Source of the DNA: Parvibaculum sp963696585
GTDB lineage: Bacteria; Pseudomonadota; Alphaproteobacteria; Parvibaculales; Parvibaculaceae
Assembly: GCA_963696585.1 (NCBI GenBank)
Contig: CAVOKW010000004.1
Coordinates: 1-64,000, forward strand
Reading direction: 5' to 3'
Length of the DNA: 64,000 bases
The translations under genes and the position numbers were made by a program. The notes beneath the pieces were generated by a model. It worked only from the letters and a program-made list of their open reading frames with translations. It was not told the DNA's origin and did no database searches. Below are positions 34,229 through 45,180 of this stretch, piece after piece (the first letter of the stretch is position 1; each line of letters opens with the position of its first letter).

Positions 34229-35692
34229 ATGAGCCTGGCAGCAACAGCATCGCAGGAATCAGATATCCAGGCGATCTCGGCATCCATCAGAGAGATACTG
34301 GACCGTCAGAAGGCCGTACATATCGCCAAGGGGCCGCTGAGCGAGCGCGAACGCATTGACTGGCTTGATCGCGCCATCGCCCTCATTGTCGACAATCAGA
34401 AAGAAATTGCCGAGGCGCTGTCTTCCGATTTTGGCCATCGCAGCACCGACACCTCCATGATGACGGATGTCATGGGGTCCATTGCACCGTTGCAGCACGC
34501 CAAGAAACATCTGCGCCAGTGGATGAAGCCGGAAAAGCGCAAGGTCATGTTCCCGCTCGGCCTGATGGGCGCCAGGGCACGCGTTGAATTTCAGCCGCTC
34601 GGCACTGTCGGCGTCATCAGCCCCTGGAACTTCCCGGTCAATCTGACCTGGACGCCGCTGGCCGGCATTTTTGCTGCCGGCAATCGCTGCATGATCAAGC
34701 CCTCCGAATTCACGCCTGCCACATCCGAGCTGATGGCGCGCATGTTCCGCTCGGCTTTTGATGAAACGGAAGTGGCCGTCGTCAACGGCAGCGCACAGGT
34801 CGGTCAGGTCTTCTCAAGTCAGCCTTTCGACCACCTGCTTTTCACGGGCGCAACCTCCATCGCCCATCATGTGATGCGCGCCGCCGCCGATAATCTTGTC
34901 CCGCTGACATTGGAACTGGGCGGCAAGTCCCCCGTTCTTGTGTCGCAATCGGCTGATATTGCCGATGCCGCCGCCCGCATCATGACCGGCAAGACGCTCA
35001 ATGCCGGTCAGATCTGCCTGGCGCCGGACTATGTTTATGTGCCGGAAAACAAGATCGACAGCTTCGTCAAGGAAGCCACCAAGTCCGTGACGAAAATGTA
35101 TCCGACGATCAAGGATAATCCCGACTACACCTCGGTCATCAACCAGCGTCATTATGATCGCCTCAACGGCTATGTCGAAGATGCGCGCGCCAAGGGGGCC
35201 CGTATCGTTGAAATCAACCCGGCCAATGAAGACTTCACCCAGCAGCAGACCCACAAGATTCCGCCGACGCTCATTCTTGATGCCACGGATGACATGAAGG
35301 TGATGCAGGATGAAATCTTCGGCCCGCTGCTGCCGGTGCGCACCTACAAGAAAATGGATGACGCGATCGGCTATGTGAACAGCCGTCCGCGGGCCCTCGC
35401 GCTCTATTATTTCGGCAATGAACCAGCCGAGGAACGCAGGATTCTCGACCGAACGACGACAGGTGGCGTCACCATCAACGACGTCATCATGCATGTCTCG
35501 CAGGAAGACCTGCCATTTGGCGGTGTTGGCCCGGCGGGTATGGGGTCTTACCATGGCATTGATGGATTCAAGACTTTCAGCCATGCCAAGGCGGTCTACA
35601 CGCAAACTAAAGTCAAGATGGTCGCTGAGATGATGCGTCCCCCCTATAGTGAAAAGTTCCGCAAGCAGATCAGATCCATGATCAAGAAATAA
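34229..35692 (+). CDS. Aldehyde dehydrogenase, coniferyl-aldehyde-dehydrogenase-like
   Basis: 487 residues. Standard ALDH landmarks: PLGTVGVISPWNFPV, FTGATSIAHHVM, ELGGKSPV with the general-base Glu, and catalytic Cys near 263 in NAGQICLAPDYV. The C-terminus carries EDLPFGGVGPAGMGSYHG and a basic tail. The NAGQICLAPDYV form and length fit the coniferyl aldehyde dehydrogenase subgroup that oxidises bulky or long-chain aldehydes using NAD(P). No aromatic-degradation genes lie nearby, so the true substrate may be fatty or lipid-derived aldehydes. Confidence 0.88.
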   Translation: MSLAATASQESDIQAISASIREILDRQKAVHIAKGPLSERERIDWLDRAIALIVDNQKEIAEALSSDFGHRSTDTSMMTDVMGSIAPLQHAKKHLRQWMKPEKRKVMFPLGLMGARARVEFQPLGTVGVISPWNFPVNLTWTPLAGIFAAGNRCMIKPSEFTPATSELMARMFRSAFDETEVAVVNGSAQVGQVFSSQPFDHLLFTGATSIAHHVMRAAADNLVPLTLELGGKSPVLVSQSADIADAAARIMTGKTLNAGQICLAPDYVYVPENKIDSFVKEATKSVTKMYPTIKDNPDYTSVINQRHYDRLNGYVEDARAKGARIVEINPANEDFTQQQTHKIPPTLILDATDDMKVMQDEIFGPLLPVRTYKKMDDAIGYVNSRPRALALYYFGNEPAEERRILDRTTTGGVTINDVIMHVSQEDLPFGGVGPAGMGSYHGIDGFKTFSHAKAVYTQTKVKMVAEMMRPPYSEKFRKQIRSMIKK

Positions 35693-35734
35693 TCATGTAC
35701 GGCAATCAACAATAATGATCGGGCGGCAATAATC

Positions 35735-35766
35735 GGGCGGCGCCATGGAGCGCCGTCCTTCTTTTT
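35735..35766 (+). terminator. Intrinsic terminator after the aldehyde dehydrogenase gene
   Basis: Stem GGGCGGCGC / GCGCCGTCC around CATGGA, followed by TTCTTTTTC. It ends only ten bases before the next start codon. Confidence 0.78.
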
Positions 35767-35775
35767 CGGGGAAGC

Positions 35776-37005
35776 ATGATGAGTGACATCAAACATTTTC
35801 TGGATGAGGCCGAAGCCCTCCTGCCTGCGGCAATCGACCTGCGCCGGGACATTCACAGGGAACCAGAGCTTGGCCTGCATAACCCGTTGACGACCCGGAA
35901 AGTGCTGAATGCGCTGGAGGGGCTCGATGTCACGATCAACACGGGGCCCTCAACCTCGGGTCTGATGATTTCAATGGAGGGGCGAAAAAAGGGAACCCAG
36001 GGCGGACGCACGATTTTGTTGCGGGGCGATACGGATGCGCTGCCCATGTCCGAAGAAACCGGCCTTCCCTATGCGAGCGAAATTGAAGGCCGCATGCATG
36101 CCTGCGGACATGATGCCCACACCGCCATGCTGGTTCAGGCAGCCCATCTGCTGCACGCGCATCGCGACGAATTTGCAGGCACGGTCAAATTCATGTTTCA
36201 GCCCGGCGAAGAGGGCTATCAGGGCGCCCGCTTCATGATTGACGATGGACTCGTTGATGGCGGCATCAAGCCGGATGGCGCCTTCGCGCTCCATATCACA
36301 CCCAATTTTGCCGCAGGCAGCATCATCGGCAAACCGGGCGCCATGATGGCGTCTGCCGATGTCTGGAAAATCAAGATCAAGGGCAAGGGTGGTCATGCCT
36401 CCATGCCACATATGGCTGTCGATCCCATTCCGGTCGCGTTTGAAATTGGCCTCGCGCTTCAGCAAATGGTGACGCGCCGCATTGATGCTTTTGACCCCGT
36501 GGTCTTGACCTGCACCAAGGTGAGGGCTGGCACAACGGACAATGTGATCCCCGAGACGGCTGACATGCTCGGCACGGTGCGCGCCTGTTCGGAAGCCGCG
36601 CGCCGTCTCGCCCATCAGGGGATTGAGCGCGTCGCCCAGAACATTGCGGCAGCCCATCTTTGCGAAGCCACGGTCGAAATCGAAGAGGGTTATCCCGTCA
36701 CCGTGAACGATGCGACCTTCGTCGATTTTGCCCGCGGTGTCGTGAATGATCTGATCGGAGAGGATCGCTATATCGCGCGCACGGCCCCGGTCATGGGGGC
36801 TGAGGATTTTTCATATGTGCTGCAGCGGATTCCGGGCTGCATGATGTTTCTCGGCACAATGCCCAAGGATCATCACGGGCACGCCCATGTCGCGCCGTGC
36901 CACTCAAATCATATGATCCTGAACGAGGAAAGCATGGCGGTGGGCATCGCGCTTCATGCCGCCATTGCCTGGCGCTTCCTTGAAACCGGCATGATGCCAG
37001 CCTGA
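35776..37005 (+). CDS. M20-family amidohydrolase (hippurate hydrolase/IAA-amino-acid hydrolase-like)
   Basis: 409 residues. Metal-binding motifs of the M20D group: RGDTDALPM, ACGHDAHTAMLV, FQPGEEGYQGAR with the catalytic Glu pair, and C-terminal GAEDFSYVLQ. The dimerisation domain lies in the middle (about 200-315). It hydrolyses N-acyl amino acids or related amides using two divalent metals. Preceded by GGGGAAG ribosome-binding site immediately after a terminator, so expression probably depends on read-through or on a promoter within the upstream gene. Confidence 0.9.
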   Translation: MMSDIKHFLDEAEALLPAAIDLRRDIHREPELGLHNPLTTRKVLNALEGLDVTINTGPSTSGLMISMEGRKKGTQGGRTILLRGDTDALPMSEETGLPYASEIEGRMHACGHDAHTAMLVQAAHLLHAHRDEFAGTVKFMFQPGEEGYQGARFMIDDGLVDGGIKPDGAFALHITPNFAAGSIIGKPGAMMASADVWKIKIKGKGGHASMPHMAVDPIPVAFEIGLALQQMVTRRIDAFDPVVLTCTKVRAGTTDNVIPETADMLGTVRACSEAARRLAHQGIERVAQNIAAAHLCEATVEIEEGYPVTVNDATFVDFARGVVNDLIGEDRYIARTAPVMGAEDFSYVLQRIPGCMMFLGTMPKDHHGHAHVAPCHSNHMILNEESMAVGIALHAAIAWRFLETGMMPA

Positions 37006-37034
37006 TGCCGGCGTGAGACCTGGGTCGGGGAGGC

Positions 37035-38639
37035 TCAGGCCTCCTCGACCTCCACGTCCTCGACAATTTCCTCGATGTCGTTGACGATTTCGAGTTCCGA
37101 AATCTCGTCTTCCTCTTCGTCTTCCGCTTCCGGCCGACGTTTTGGCAGTTTCACAGCGCGAAGCAGGAAGGCGGGCACATGGTCACCAAGGCCGATCACA
37201 GGCGCGCCATCATCGTCACGGTCGCGACCCCGGCCGCCGCGTTCACGCGACGGGCGCTCGCTGCGCTCAGCGCGATCAGCATTGCGCGGGCGTTCAACCG
37301 GACGCGGCGTTTCGATTGCGACGGCGACAATGTCTTCCGCCGCATCTTCAACACCGGCCACATCGGCAGGTGATTCATCCTTGCGGTTGCGACCACGACC
37401 GCCTCGGCTGCGTCGTGCGCGTGCCGGTTTTTCCTCGCTGGCGACCACTTCGGATGCGGCCTCGCCATCAAGGGGCGCCTCAGGCACAGGAGATGCGTCA
37501 GCATCAGCGGCTTCATGCGGCGTTTTCTTCATGTCGAATGTCGGAATGGTGCTGCCAATCAGCTTTTCAATCGCCGTGAGATATTTGCCGTCTTCGCGCG
37601 TTGCCAGCATATAGGTCGTGCCAGCCTTGCCGGCGCGGCCCGTGCGGCCGATGCGATGCACATAATCTTCCGCATGCGTCGGCACGTCGAAATTGAAGAC
37701 ATGGCTCACATCAGGGATATCAAGACCGCGTGCCGCGACATCGCTTGCCACCAGCAGGCGAATGGTGCCGGAGCGGAAACCGTCCAGCGTGCGTGTGCGG
37801 ACACTCTGGTCCAGGTCGCCATGCAGCGAGCCAACGGAGAGGCCGCTCTTTTCAAGCGCATTGTGAACGACGGTTACATCGCGCTTGCGATTGCAGAAGA
37901 TGATCGCGTTTTTGACATTTTCGTTTTCGATCAGTTCACGCAGCACGTCGCGCTTGGCGTCGCGCGAGGTCTTGACCAGATGCTGGGCAATGTTGCTGCT
38001 GGCTGTTGAGGGCCGCGCCACTTCAATACGTTCGGGATTTTGCAGGAAGGCATCTGTCAGGCGCTGGATCTCGGGCGCCATGGTGGCGGAGAAGAAAAGT
38101 GTCTGCCGCGTGAAGGGGATTTTTTTGCAGATTTCTTCAATGTCGGGAATGAAGCCCATATCGAGCATACGGTCGGCTTCATCGATAACAAGGATCTGCA
38201 CACCGGTCAGCAGCACCTTGCCGCGCCCGCAATGGTCAAGCAGTCGACCCGGTGTCGCGATCAGCACATCGACGCCACGATCCAGTTTCTTTTCCTGATC
38301 GCCAAAGGATACGCCACCAATGAGCAGCGCCATCGAGAGCTTGCTGTATTTGCCATAGGTCTCGAAATTTTCAGCAACCTGGGCGGCAAGTTCGCGGGTC
38401 GGCTCCAGAATGAGCGAGCGCGGCATGCGCGCGCGTGCCCGGCCACGCGCCAAACGGTCGATCATCGGCAGCGTGAAGGACGCCGTCTTGCCTGTACCGG
38501 TCTGGGCGATGCCAAGCACGTCACGGCCGGCCAGCACCTGCGGAATGGCCTTGGCCTGAATGGGCGTGGGTTCGGTGTAGCCCGTTTCGGCAACTGCCTT
38601 CAGCACATCGGGCCCGAGACCAAGTTCGTCGAATGTCAT
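37035..38639 (-). CDS. DEAD-box RNA helicase (RhlE-like) with acidic tail
   Basis: 534 residues from the Met of MTFDELGLG; a longer frame to 38786 has an unconserved lead. Motifs: Q motif YTEPTPIQ, Walker A AQTGTGKT (45-52), DEAD (153-156), SAT (184-186) and HRIGRTGRAG. After about residue 375 a low-complexity extension holds Arg/Gly blocks (RARRSRGGRGRNRKD; RERGGRGRDRDDD), then a strongly acidic C-terminus of Glu/Asp. Likely role in ribosome assembly or RNA decay at low temperature. The region 38640-38786 is its leader. Confidence 0.92.
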   Translation of the reverse strand: MTFDELGLGPDVLKAVAETGYTEPTPIQAKAIPQVLAGRDVLGIAQTGTGKTASFTLPMIDRLARGRARARMPRSLILEPTRELAAQVAENFETYGKYSKLSMALLIGGVSFGDQEKKLDRGVDVLIATPGRLLDHCGRGKVLLTGVQILVIDEADRMLDMGFIPDIEEICKKIPFTRQTLFFSATMAPEIQRLTDAFLQNPERIEVARPSTASSNIAQHLVKTSRDAKRDVLRELIENENVKNAIIFCNRKRDVTVVHNALEKSGLSVGSLHGDLDQSVRTRTLDGFRSGTIRLLVASDVAARGLDIPDVSHVFNFDVPTHAEDYVHRIGRTGRAGKAGTTYMLATREDGKYLTAIEKLIGSTIPTFDMKKTPHEAADADASPVPEAPLDGEAASEVVASEEKPARARRSRGGRGRNRKDESPADVAGVEDAAEDIVAVAIETPRPVERPRNADRAERSERPSRERGGRGRDRDDDGAPVIGLGDHVPAFLLRAVKLPKRRPEAEDEEEDEISELEIVNDIEEIVEDVEVEEA

Positions 38640-38932
38640 AGATGAGACCTGTTCGCAATATGAACGCGCCTCCCCGGATACAGAGCCTTCATCCGGGAAA
38701 CCGGCAGAAAGGGGGAAGGCTTGACGGACTATATATATGCAGCCCGCCTCAGCGAATTTGGCCGCAAGATAGGCCCTTAGCCTCAAATGTCAACTGATCC
38801 GGCCATGCTCAGGCGGCGTCTTAAGGCAAGATCGGGATTTTCCACACTTCAAGTCGTTGCTGTCATGGTTCCCTGAATGCCTCCGGCAGGGGGGAATGAA
38901 AATGGCGAACCTGTCCGCCAGGACTGACATGG
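38640..38932. promoter_or_regulatory. Helicase leader and promoter region, no gene
   Basis: Contains an AT-rich TATATATATG stretch near 38730-38740 that could be the helicase promoter on the minus strand. The remainder merges into the histidine-kinase relic. Cold-shock helicases often have long leaders, but nothing specific is visible here. Confidence 0.3.
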
Positions 38933-39066
38933 ATGCGGCTTGCGCGCGCGGGCCAGCCTGGCTCGCACGCCAATGAGATCGAAATCGCGCTCACGCCATT
39001 TGGTCAGGTTGCCAATGGCAAGACGATAGGCGGCACAGGATTGGGTCTGCCACTCTCAAGCGTCTT
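38933..39066 (+). pseudogene. Relic of a sensor histidine kinase (ATP-lid segment)
   Basis: One frame reads NEIEIALTPFGQVANG, then GGTGLGLPLS: the F-box and G2 box of a HisKA/HATPase kinase of alphaproteobacterial type. The sequence upstream retains only a possible GEPV and a degenerate DTGIGM region in other frames, and the rest of the kinase is gone. It lies antisense to and between the helicase and parE genes and ends beside the parE stop. Clearly non-functional; similarity is by eye. Confidence 0.62.
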
Positions 39067-39075
39067 GACGCAAAA

Positions 39076-41121
39076 TCAGATGTCGAGATCCTTGGCGAAG
39101 GCGGCGCGTTCCTGAATGAACTGGAACCGCATTTCCGCCTTGTTGCCCATCAAGCGCTCAACGGAAGATGATGTGTCGGCCGCCTCTGACTCAGGGATCA
39201 CGACCTTGAGCAGGGTCCGCTTCGATCTTGTCATGGTGGTTTCCTTGAGCTGCGCCGGCAGCATTTCGCCCAGACCCTTGAAGCGGCTGATTTCAACCTT
39301 GCCACGCGAGCCGAACATCGTTTTCAGCAATTCATCCTTATGCGCATCATCGCGCGCATAGGCCGTCTTGCCGCCCTGAGTCAGTTTGTAAAGCGGCGGC
39401 ACGGCCAGATAGAGATGGCCATTGCGAATGAGCTGCGGCATTTCGCGGTAGAAAAAAGTGATGAGAAGCGACGCGATATGCGCGCCGTCAACATCGGCGT
39501 CCGTCATGATGATGACTTTTTCGTAGCGCAGGTCTTCATCGCGATATTGCGAGCCCGTGCGCACGCCAAGCGCCAGAACAAGATCGCCGATCTGCTGGTT
39601 CTGTTGCATCTTGCCGGAACTGGCATTGGCAACATTCAGGATCTTGCCACGCAGCGGCAAGATGGCCTGTGTCGAGCGTTCGCGCGCCTGCTTGGCCGAA
39701 CCGCCAGCCGAGTCACCTTCGACGAGGAAAAGTTCCGAACCCTCCGACCCGGACTGAGAGCAATCGGCGAGCTTGCCCGGCAGGCGCAGTTTTCGTGTCG
39801 CGGTCTTGCGCGCCACATCTTTTTCAAGCCGACGCCGCAGGCGATCTTCCGACCGGTCAATGATCCAGTCGAGAAGCCTGTTCGCCTGCTGTGGGGCGGC
39901 GGTCAACCAATGGTCAAAATGGTCACCAATCGCTTTTTCAACCAGGCGTGTGGCTTCCGCACTGGAGAGTTTCTCCTTTGTCTGACCCTGAAACTCGGGC
40001 TCGCGAATAAAGACCGAGAGCAGGGCATTGGAGGTGCCCATGATGTCTTCGGCCTGAATCTGGCTGGCCTTCTTGTTGCCGACGAGTTCGCCATAGGCCT
40101 TGAGGCCCTTCATCAGCGCCGCACGAAGACCGGCTTCATGCGTGCCGCCTTCAGGTGTTGGAATGGTGTTGCAATAGGAGCTGATGAAACCTTCATCTGT
40201 CGCTGTCCAGGCGATTGCCCATTCAACGGAGCCATGGCTGCCAGCGCGCGCGACTTTGCCCGAGAAGGGTTCCGTCGTCACCATCTCGGCGCCATCAATC
40301 GTGGCGCGCAAATAATCGACAAGGCCGCCGGGGAAATGCAGTACCTCGCTCGCAGGCGTTGCGTCCTTGTCTTTCAGAAGTTCGCTGGCGCAAGACCAGC
40401 GGATTTCGACGCCGCCATAGAGATAGGCTTTCGAGCGCGCCATCTTGTAGAGCCGCGCCGGTTTGAAGGCGGCATCCTTGCCAAAAATCCCGGCATCGGG
40501 ATGGAAGGTAATGCGTGTGCCGCGACGGTTCTGCACACGGCCTTGCTCGATCAACTTTGTCTTGGGGGCGCCGCGTTCATAGCGCTGTGTGTAAAGCGTC
40601 TGGTCGCGCGCGACCTCCACATCAAGCCAGTCTGAAAGCGCATTGACGACAGAGACACCAACGCCATGCAAACCACCGGAGGTTTCATAGGCCTTGCCGC
40701 CAAACTTGCCGCCCGAATGCAGCGTCGTCAGAATGACCTCAAGGGCTGACTTGTTCTTGAACTTGGGATGCGGATCCACCGGAATGCCGCGGCCATTGTC
40801 GGCCACGGTCAGGCTGCCATCAGCATGCAGCGACACATCGATCCAGTTGGCGTGGCCCGCCACGGCTTCGTCCATCGCATTGTCGAGCACTTCAGCAAAG
40901 AGATGATGCAAGGCCTTCTCGTCAGTGCCACCGATATACATGCCGGGGCGACGGCGCACGGGTTCAAGGCCTTCCAGAACCTCGATGTCTTTGGCCGAAT
41001 AGCTCTCGTCACGTGGTGACGCTTTCGCCGAAGCCTTTGCAGGCTTTGCGCTTTTCGCGGGCGTGGCGAACAGATCACCTGTTCTGTCAGAGGCAGGGGC
41101 GGTCGACTTGCGGGCGGCCAT
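39076..41121 (-). CDS. parE: DNA topoisomerase IV subunit B
   Basis: 681 residues from the Met of MAARKSTAPASD (AAGAG upstream); a frame start at 41178 adds 19 unconserved residues. An Ala/Lys-rich lead of about 45 residues precedes the GHKL ATPase domain (VLDNAMDEA, VADNGRGIPVD, GGLHGVGVSVVNAL), the transducer domain and the TOPRIM domain (EGDSAGGSAKQ, ILPLRGKILNV, IMTDADVDGAHI). Lengths and KILNVANA favour ParE over GyrB. It decatenates chromosomes together with ParC, which is not in this window. Confidence 0.93.
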   Translation of the reverse strand: MAARKSTAPASDRTGDLFATPAKSAKPAKASAKASPRDESYSAKDIEVLEGLEPVRRRPGMYIGGTDEKALHHLFAEVLDNAMDEAVAGHANWIDVSLHADGSLTVADNGRGIPVDPHPKFKNKSALEVILTTLHSGGKFGGKAYETSGGLHGVGVSVVNALSDWLDVEVARDQTLYTQRYERGAPKTKLIEQGRVQNRRGTRITFHPDAGIFGKDAAFKPARLYKMARSKAYLYGGVEIRWSCASELLKDKDATPASEVLHFPGGLVDYLRATIDGAEMVTTEPFSGKVARAGSHGSVEWAIAWTATDEGFISSYCNTIPTPEGGTHEAGLRAALMKGLKAYGELVGNKKASQIQAEDIMGTSNALLSVFIREPEFQGQTKEKLSSAEATRLVEKAIGDHFDHWLTAAPQQANRLLDWIIDRSEDRLRRRLEKDVARKTATRKLRLPGKLADCSQSGSEGSELFLVEGDSAGGSAKQARERSTQAILPLRGKILNVANASSGKMQQNQQIGDLVLALGVRTGSQYRDEDLRYEKVIIMTDADVDGAHIASLLITFFYREMPQLIRNGHLYLAVPPLYKLTQGGKTAYARDDAHKDELLKTMFGSRGKVEISRFKGLGEMLPAQLKETTMTRSKRTLLKVVIPESEAADTSSSVERLMGNKAEMRFQFIQERAAFAKDLDI

Positions 41122-41296
41122 GAACTCTTGCTGCGATGTGGGAGGTCGAATCAACGTGATTGTAGGGGGAGGGGGCACAAAGCGGCAACGCTAATAGACC
41201 CTGACATGAGGATGATTTGCCACTCACGATCAATGTGGCACAATCCGCCCCAGCAAATGGGGGACACCGCCCCAATCGACAAGAAGGAAAGAACCC

Positions 41297-42595
<1,299 letters not shown>

Positions 42596-43082
42596 CCGCT
42601 CATTAGCCCGTGCGGCGGCCCGTGTGGCGGCCCGTGTGGCAAAGCACGCAACCCCGCTCAAGCGGAAGCCCCGGGTGATCCTGTCGGGCGTTCCCTCGCG
42701 GGGCTGCTGCTGGATGTGCCTCCGGCACTCGCCCACACCTATAGGCGGGGCAACAGACGGCCTTCACCCTGAGCGCTCAATGGCGATGCTCTGGCGTCAG
42801 TTCGGGTTTGCGCCGGGTTGGCTTCAAGTTTGCACTGACCGGGCAACGCGTCAGATACGCGTTTCAGGCTTCAGACCGAATATATTGGAACCTGACGTTT
42901 CAAGTCAGGCCAGGGACGTTCAGACGTCATGCGTAGGTGGAGTCATCTTTGTAAACCTCCTGCCTTTCCAACAAAGAAAGCCTACGCTTGCATAGACTCT
43001 GGCGTCAACAGGAATGAGGGACAGCCAGGCTGACCAAATAATTCATCCGTATAAGGACGAAAACGGTCTTGCCGCCAAACAG
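42596..43082. other. About 490-bp non-coding interval with nested inverted repeat
   Basis: No convincing gene; a 123-codon frame on the plus strand and an 82-codon frame on the minus strand lack family features. A direct repeat of GCGGCCCGTGTG opens the interval (about 42613-42640). At 42931-42987 two nested arm pairs, GCGTAGG/CCTACGC and CTTTGT/ACAAAG, could fold into a bulged stem, possibly a small RNA. The rest shows nothing. Confidence 0.35.
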
Positions 43083-43113
43083 AAAGGCCGGTGTTTCCAC
43101 CGGCCTTTCCATT
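43083..43113 (-). terminator. Intrinsic terminator of glnA
   Basis: Stem GAAAGGCCGGTG/CACCGGCCTTTC, 18 bp beyond the glnA stop. On the minus strand it is followed by CTGTTTGG, a short T stretch. Confidence 0.75.
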
Positions 43114-43130
43114 CAGTCGCAATCTGCGAA

Positions 43131-44537
43131 TTAGCAGCTGTAATACATGTCGAATTCAACCGGATGCGGCATCATTTCGTAGCGCATGTTTTCTTCCCAC
43201 TTGAGTTCCATATAGGAGTCGATCTGGTCGTCGGTGAACACGCCACCCTTTGTCAGGAAGGCGCGGTCGGCGTCGAGAGCGAGCAGGGCTTCGCGCAGGC
43301 TACCGCAAACCGTCGGGATCTGCTTCAGCTCTTCGGGCGGAAGCGAGTAGAGATCCTTGTCCATCGGTGCACCCGGATCGATCTTGTTCTGGATGCCATC
43401 AAGGCCCGCCATCAGCATGGCTGCGAAAGCGAGATAGGGATTGGCCGTCGGATCGGGGAAGCGGATTTCGATACGCTTCGCCTTGGGCGACGTGCCATGC
43501 GGAATACGGCAGGATGCCGACCGGTTGCGAGCCGAGTAAGCCAGCAGCACGGGGGCTTCATAGCCCGGGACCAGACGCTTGTAGCTGTTGGTCGAGGGAT
43601 TGGTGAAGGCATTGAGCGCCTTGGCATGTTTCAGAATGCCGCCGATATACCACAGGCATTCCTGGCTGAGGTCGGCATATTTGTTGCCGGCGAAAAGCGG
43701 CTTGCCATCTTTCCAGATCGACTGGTGGCAATGCATGCCCGAACCATTGTCACCGAAAACCGGCTTCGGCATGAACGTCGCCGTCTTGCCGAAAGCGTGA
43801 GCGGTGTTGTGGATCACGTATTTGTAGAGCTGGAGATGGTCAGCAACCGTCGTCAGCGTGGCGAACTTGATGCCGAGTTCGTGCTGGGCCGAGGCCACTT
43901 CGTGGTGATGCTTTTCAACCACGACACCCATTTCGGCCATCAGTGTCAGCATTTCGCCGCGCAGGTCCTGAGCGCTGTCGATCGGGTTGACCGGGAAGTA
44001 GCCACCCTTTGTACGAACGCGGTGACCGAGATTGCCGGTTTCGTAATCCGTGTCGGTGTTGGTCGGCAGTTCGATCGAGTCGAGTTCAAAGCCGGTCTTG
44101 TAGGCAGAGGTCGAGAACTTCACATCATCGAAGATGAAGAATTCGGCTTCGGGGCCGAAAACCACGGTGTCGCCGATACCGGTCGACTTGAGATAGGCCT
44201 CAGCCATCTTGGCTGTGCCGCGCGGGTCACGGGCATAGGCTTCGCCCGAAGGTTCGAGAATGTCGCAGAAGATCGCGAGTGTGGTCTGCGCATAGAACGG
44301 GTCGATGGCAGCTGTTGCAGCATCGGGCAAAAGCACCATGTCGGATTCATTGATGGCCTTCCAGCCAGCAATCGATGAACCGTCGAACATCGTGCCTTCA
44401 GCAAACATGTCTTCGTCGATGAGACCGATATCGAAAGTGACGTGCTGCATCTTGCCGCGCGGGTCCGTGAAACGCAGATCGACGTACTTGACGTCCTTTT
44501 CCTGAATGATCTGCTGAATCGTATTGAAGTCAGCCAT
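43131..44537 (-). CDS. glnA: Glutamine synthetase type I
   Basis: 468 residues, the normal length of GSI-beta. Landmarks: MFDGSSIAGWKAINESDM, the metal site EAEFFIFDD, GSGMHCHQSIWKDG, NPSTNSYKRLVPG and the adenylylation loop KDLYSLPPEE (Tyr near 398). It forms glutamine from glutamate and ammonia and is controlled by adenylylation and PII. It follows glnB by 147 bp on the same strand, the standard glnBA operon. Confidence 0.97.
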   Translation of the reverse strand: MADFNTIQQIIQEKDVKYVDLRFTDPRGKMQHVTFDIGLIDEDMFAEGTMFDGSSIAGWKAINESDMVLLPDAATAAIDPFYAQTTLAIFCDILEPSGEAYARDPRGTAKMAEAYLKSTGIGDTVVFGPEAEFFIFDDVKFSTSAYKTGFELDSIELPTNTDTDYETGNLGHRVRTKGGYFPVNPIDSAQDLRGEMLTLMAEMGVVVEKHHHEVASAQHELGIKFATLTTVADHLQLYKYVIHNTAHAFGKTATFMPKPVFGDNGSGMHCHQSIWKDGKPLFAGNKYADLSQECLWYIGGILKHAKALNAFTNPSTNSYKRLVPGYEAPVLLAYSARNRSASCRIPHGTSPKAKRIEIRFPDPTANPYLAFAAMLMAGLDGIQNKIDPGAPMDKDLYSLPPEELKQIPTVCGSLREALLALDADRAFLTKGGVFTDDQIDSYMELKWEENMRYEMMPHPVEFDMYYSC

Positions 44538-44684
44538 TGGATCCTCTTTTCCCTGTTATTCCGGAAGTGTAGGTGGGTCGGGCAACTGCCCGGTTGGGGT
44601 ATTCAGAACCGGGGGAGCGACCCGTCGGCGCTGTTTGGGCCAAGGCCCGGACGTAAGGAATGGTGCCGGTGAACCGGCAGTTCC

Positions 44685-45023
44685 TCAGATAGCTTCCACG
44701 CCAATTTCACCGGTGCGGATGCGAATTGCTTCTTCAACATTCGAGATGAATATTTTGCCGTCGCCGATGCGACCGGTACGCGCTGCCTGCTGAATGGCTT
44801 CAACGGCTTTCGCGACCATATCGTCATTGAGAACAACTTCGATCTTCACCTTGGGCAGAAAATCGACAACATACTCGGCGCCCCGATAGAGCTCGGTATG
44901 ACCCTTTTGTCGGCCAAAGCCCTTAGCCTCGGTCACGGTGATGCCCTGCAGGCCGACTTCCTGAAGCGCTTCCTTCACCTCGTCGAGTTTGAATGGCTTA
45001 ATGATGGCCTCAATCTTCTTCAT
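44685..45023 (-). CDS. glnB: Nitrogen regulatory protein PII
   Basis: 112 residues. T-loop with uridylylation site Tyr51 in RGAEYVVDFLPK, preceded by GFGRQKGHTE. C-terminal GRIGDGKIFI binds ATP/2-oxoglutarate. It relays carbon/nitrogen status to NtrB and the adenylyltransferase. First gene of glnBA and preceded by a sigma-54/NtrC-type control region. Confidence 0.97.
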   Translation of the reverse strand: MKKIEAIIKPFKLDEVKEALQEVGLQGITVTEAKGFGRQKGHTELYRGAEYVVDFLPKVKIEVVLNDDMVAKAVEAIQQAARTGRIGDGKIFISNVEEAIRIRTGEIGVEAI

Positions 45024-45080
45024 CTATCTTTTCCTTCAGCTTGGGTCGGCTTGCCCGCCTCTATGCATCTCGCCTGAGTA

Positions 45081-45095
45081 GCATGGGCCGTGCCA
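45081..45095 (-). promoter_or_regulatory. Candidate sigma-54 promoter of glnBA
   Basis: On the minus strand the sequence is TGGCACGGCCCATGC: the -24 element TGGCACG is perfect and the -12 element ATGC differs by one base from TTGC with the required 4-base gap. It lies 58-72 bases before the glnB start. Confidence 0.72.
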
Positions 45096-45180
45096 ACCGG
45101 GGGTCTCCATAAAATATAATTCATAACAATAGGTTAGCTCTTCCATCGGGAATCGATGCCGCTATCTTGGGCATAAGGAA

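Noticed and set aside
42624..42995. 123-codon plus-strand frame between the OYE gene and glnA
   Set aside because: No ribosome-binding site, no conserved blocks, odd composition; treated as non-coding.
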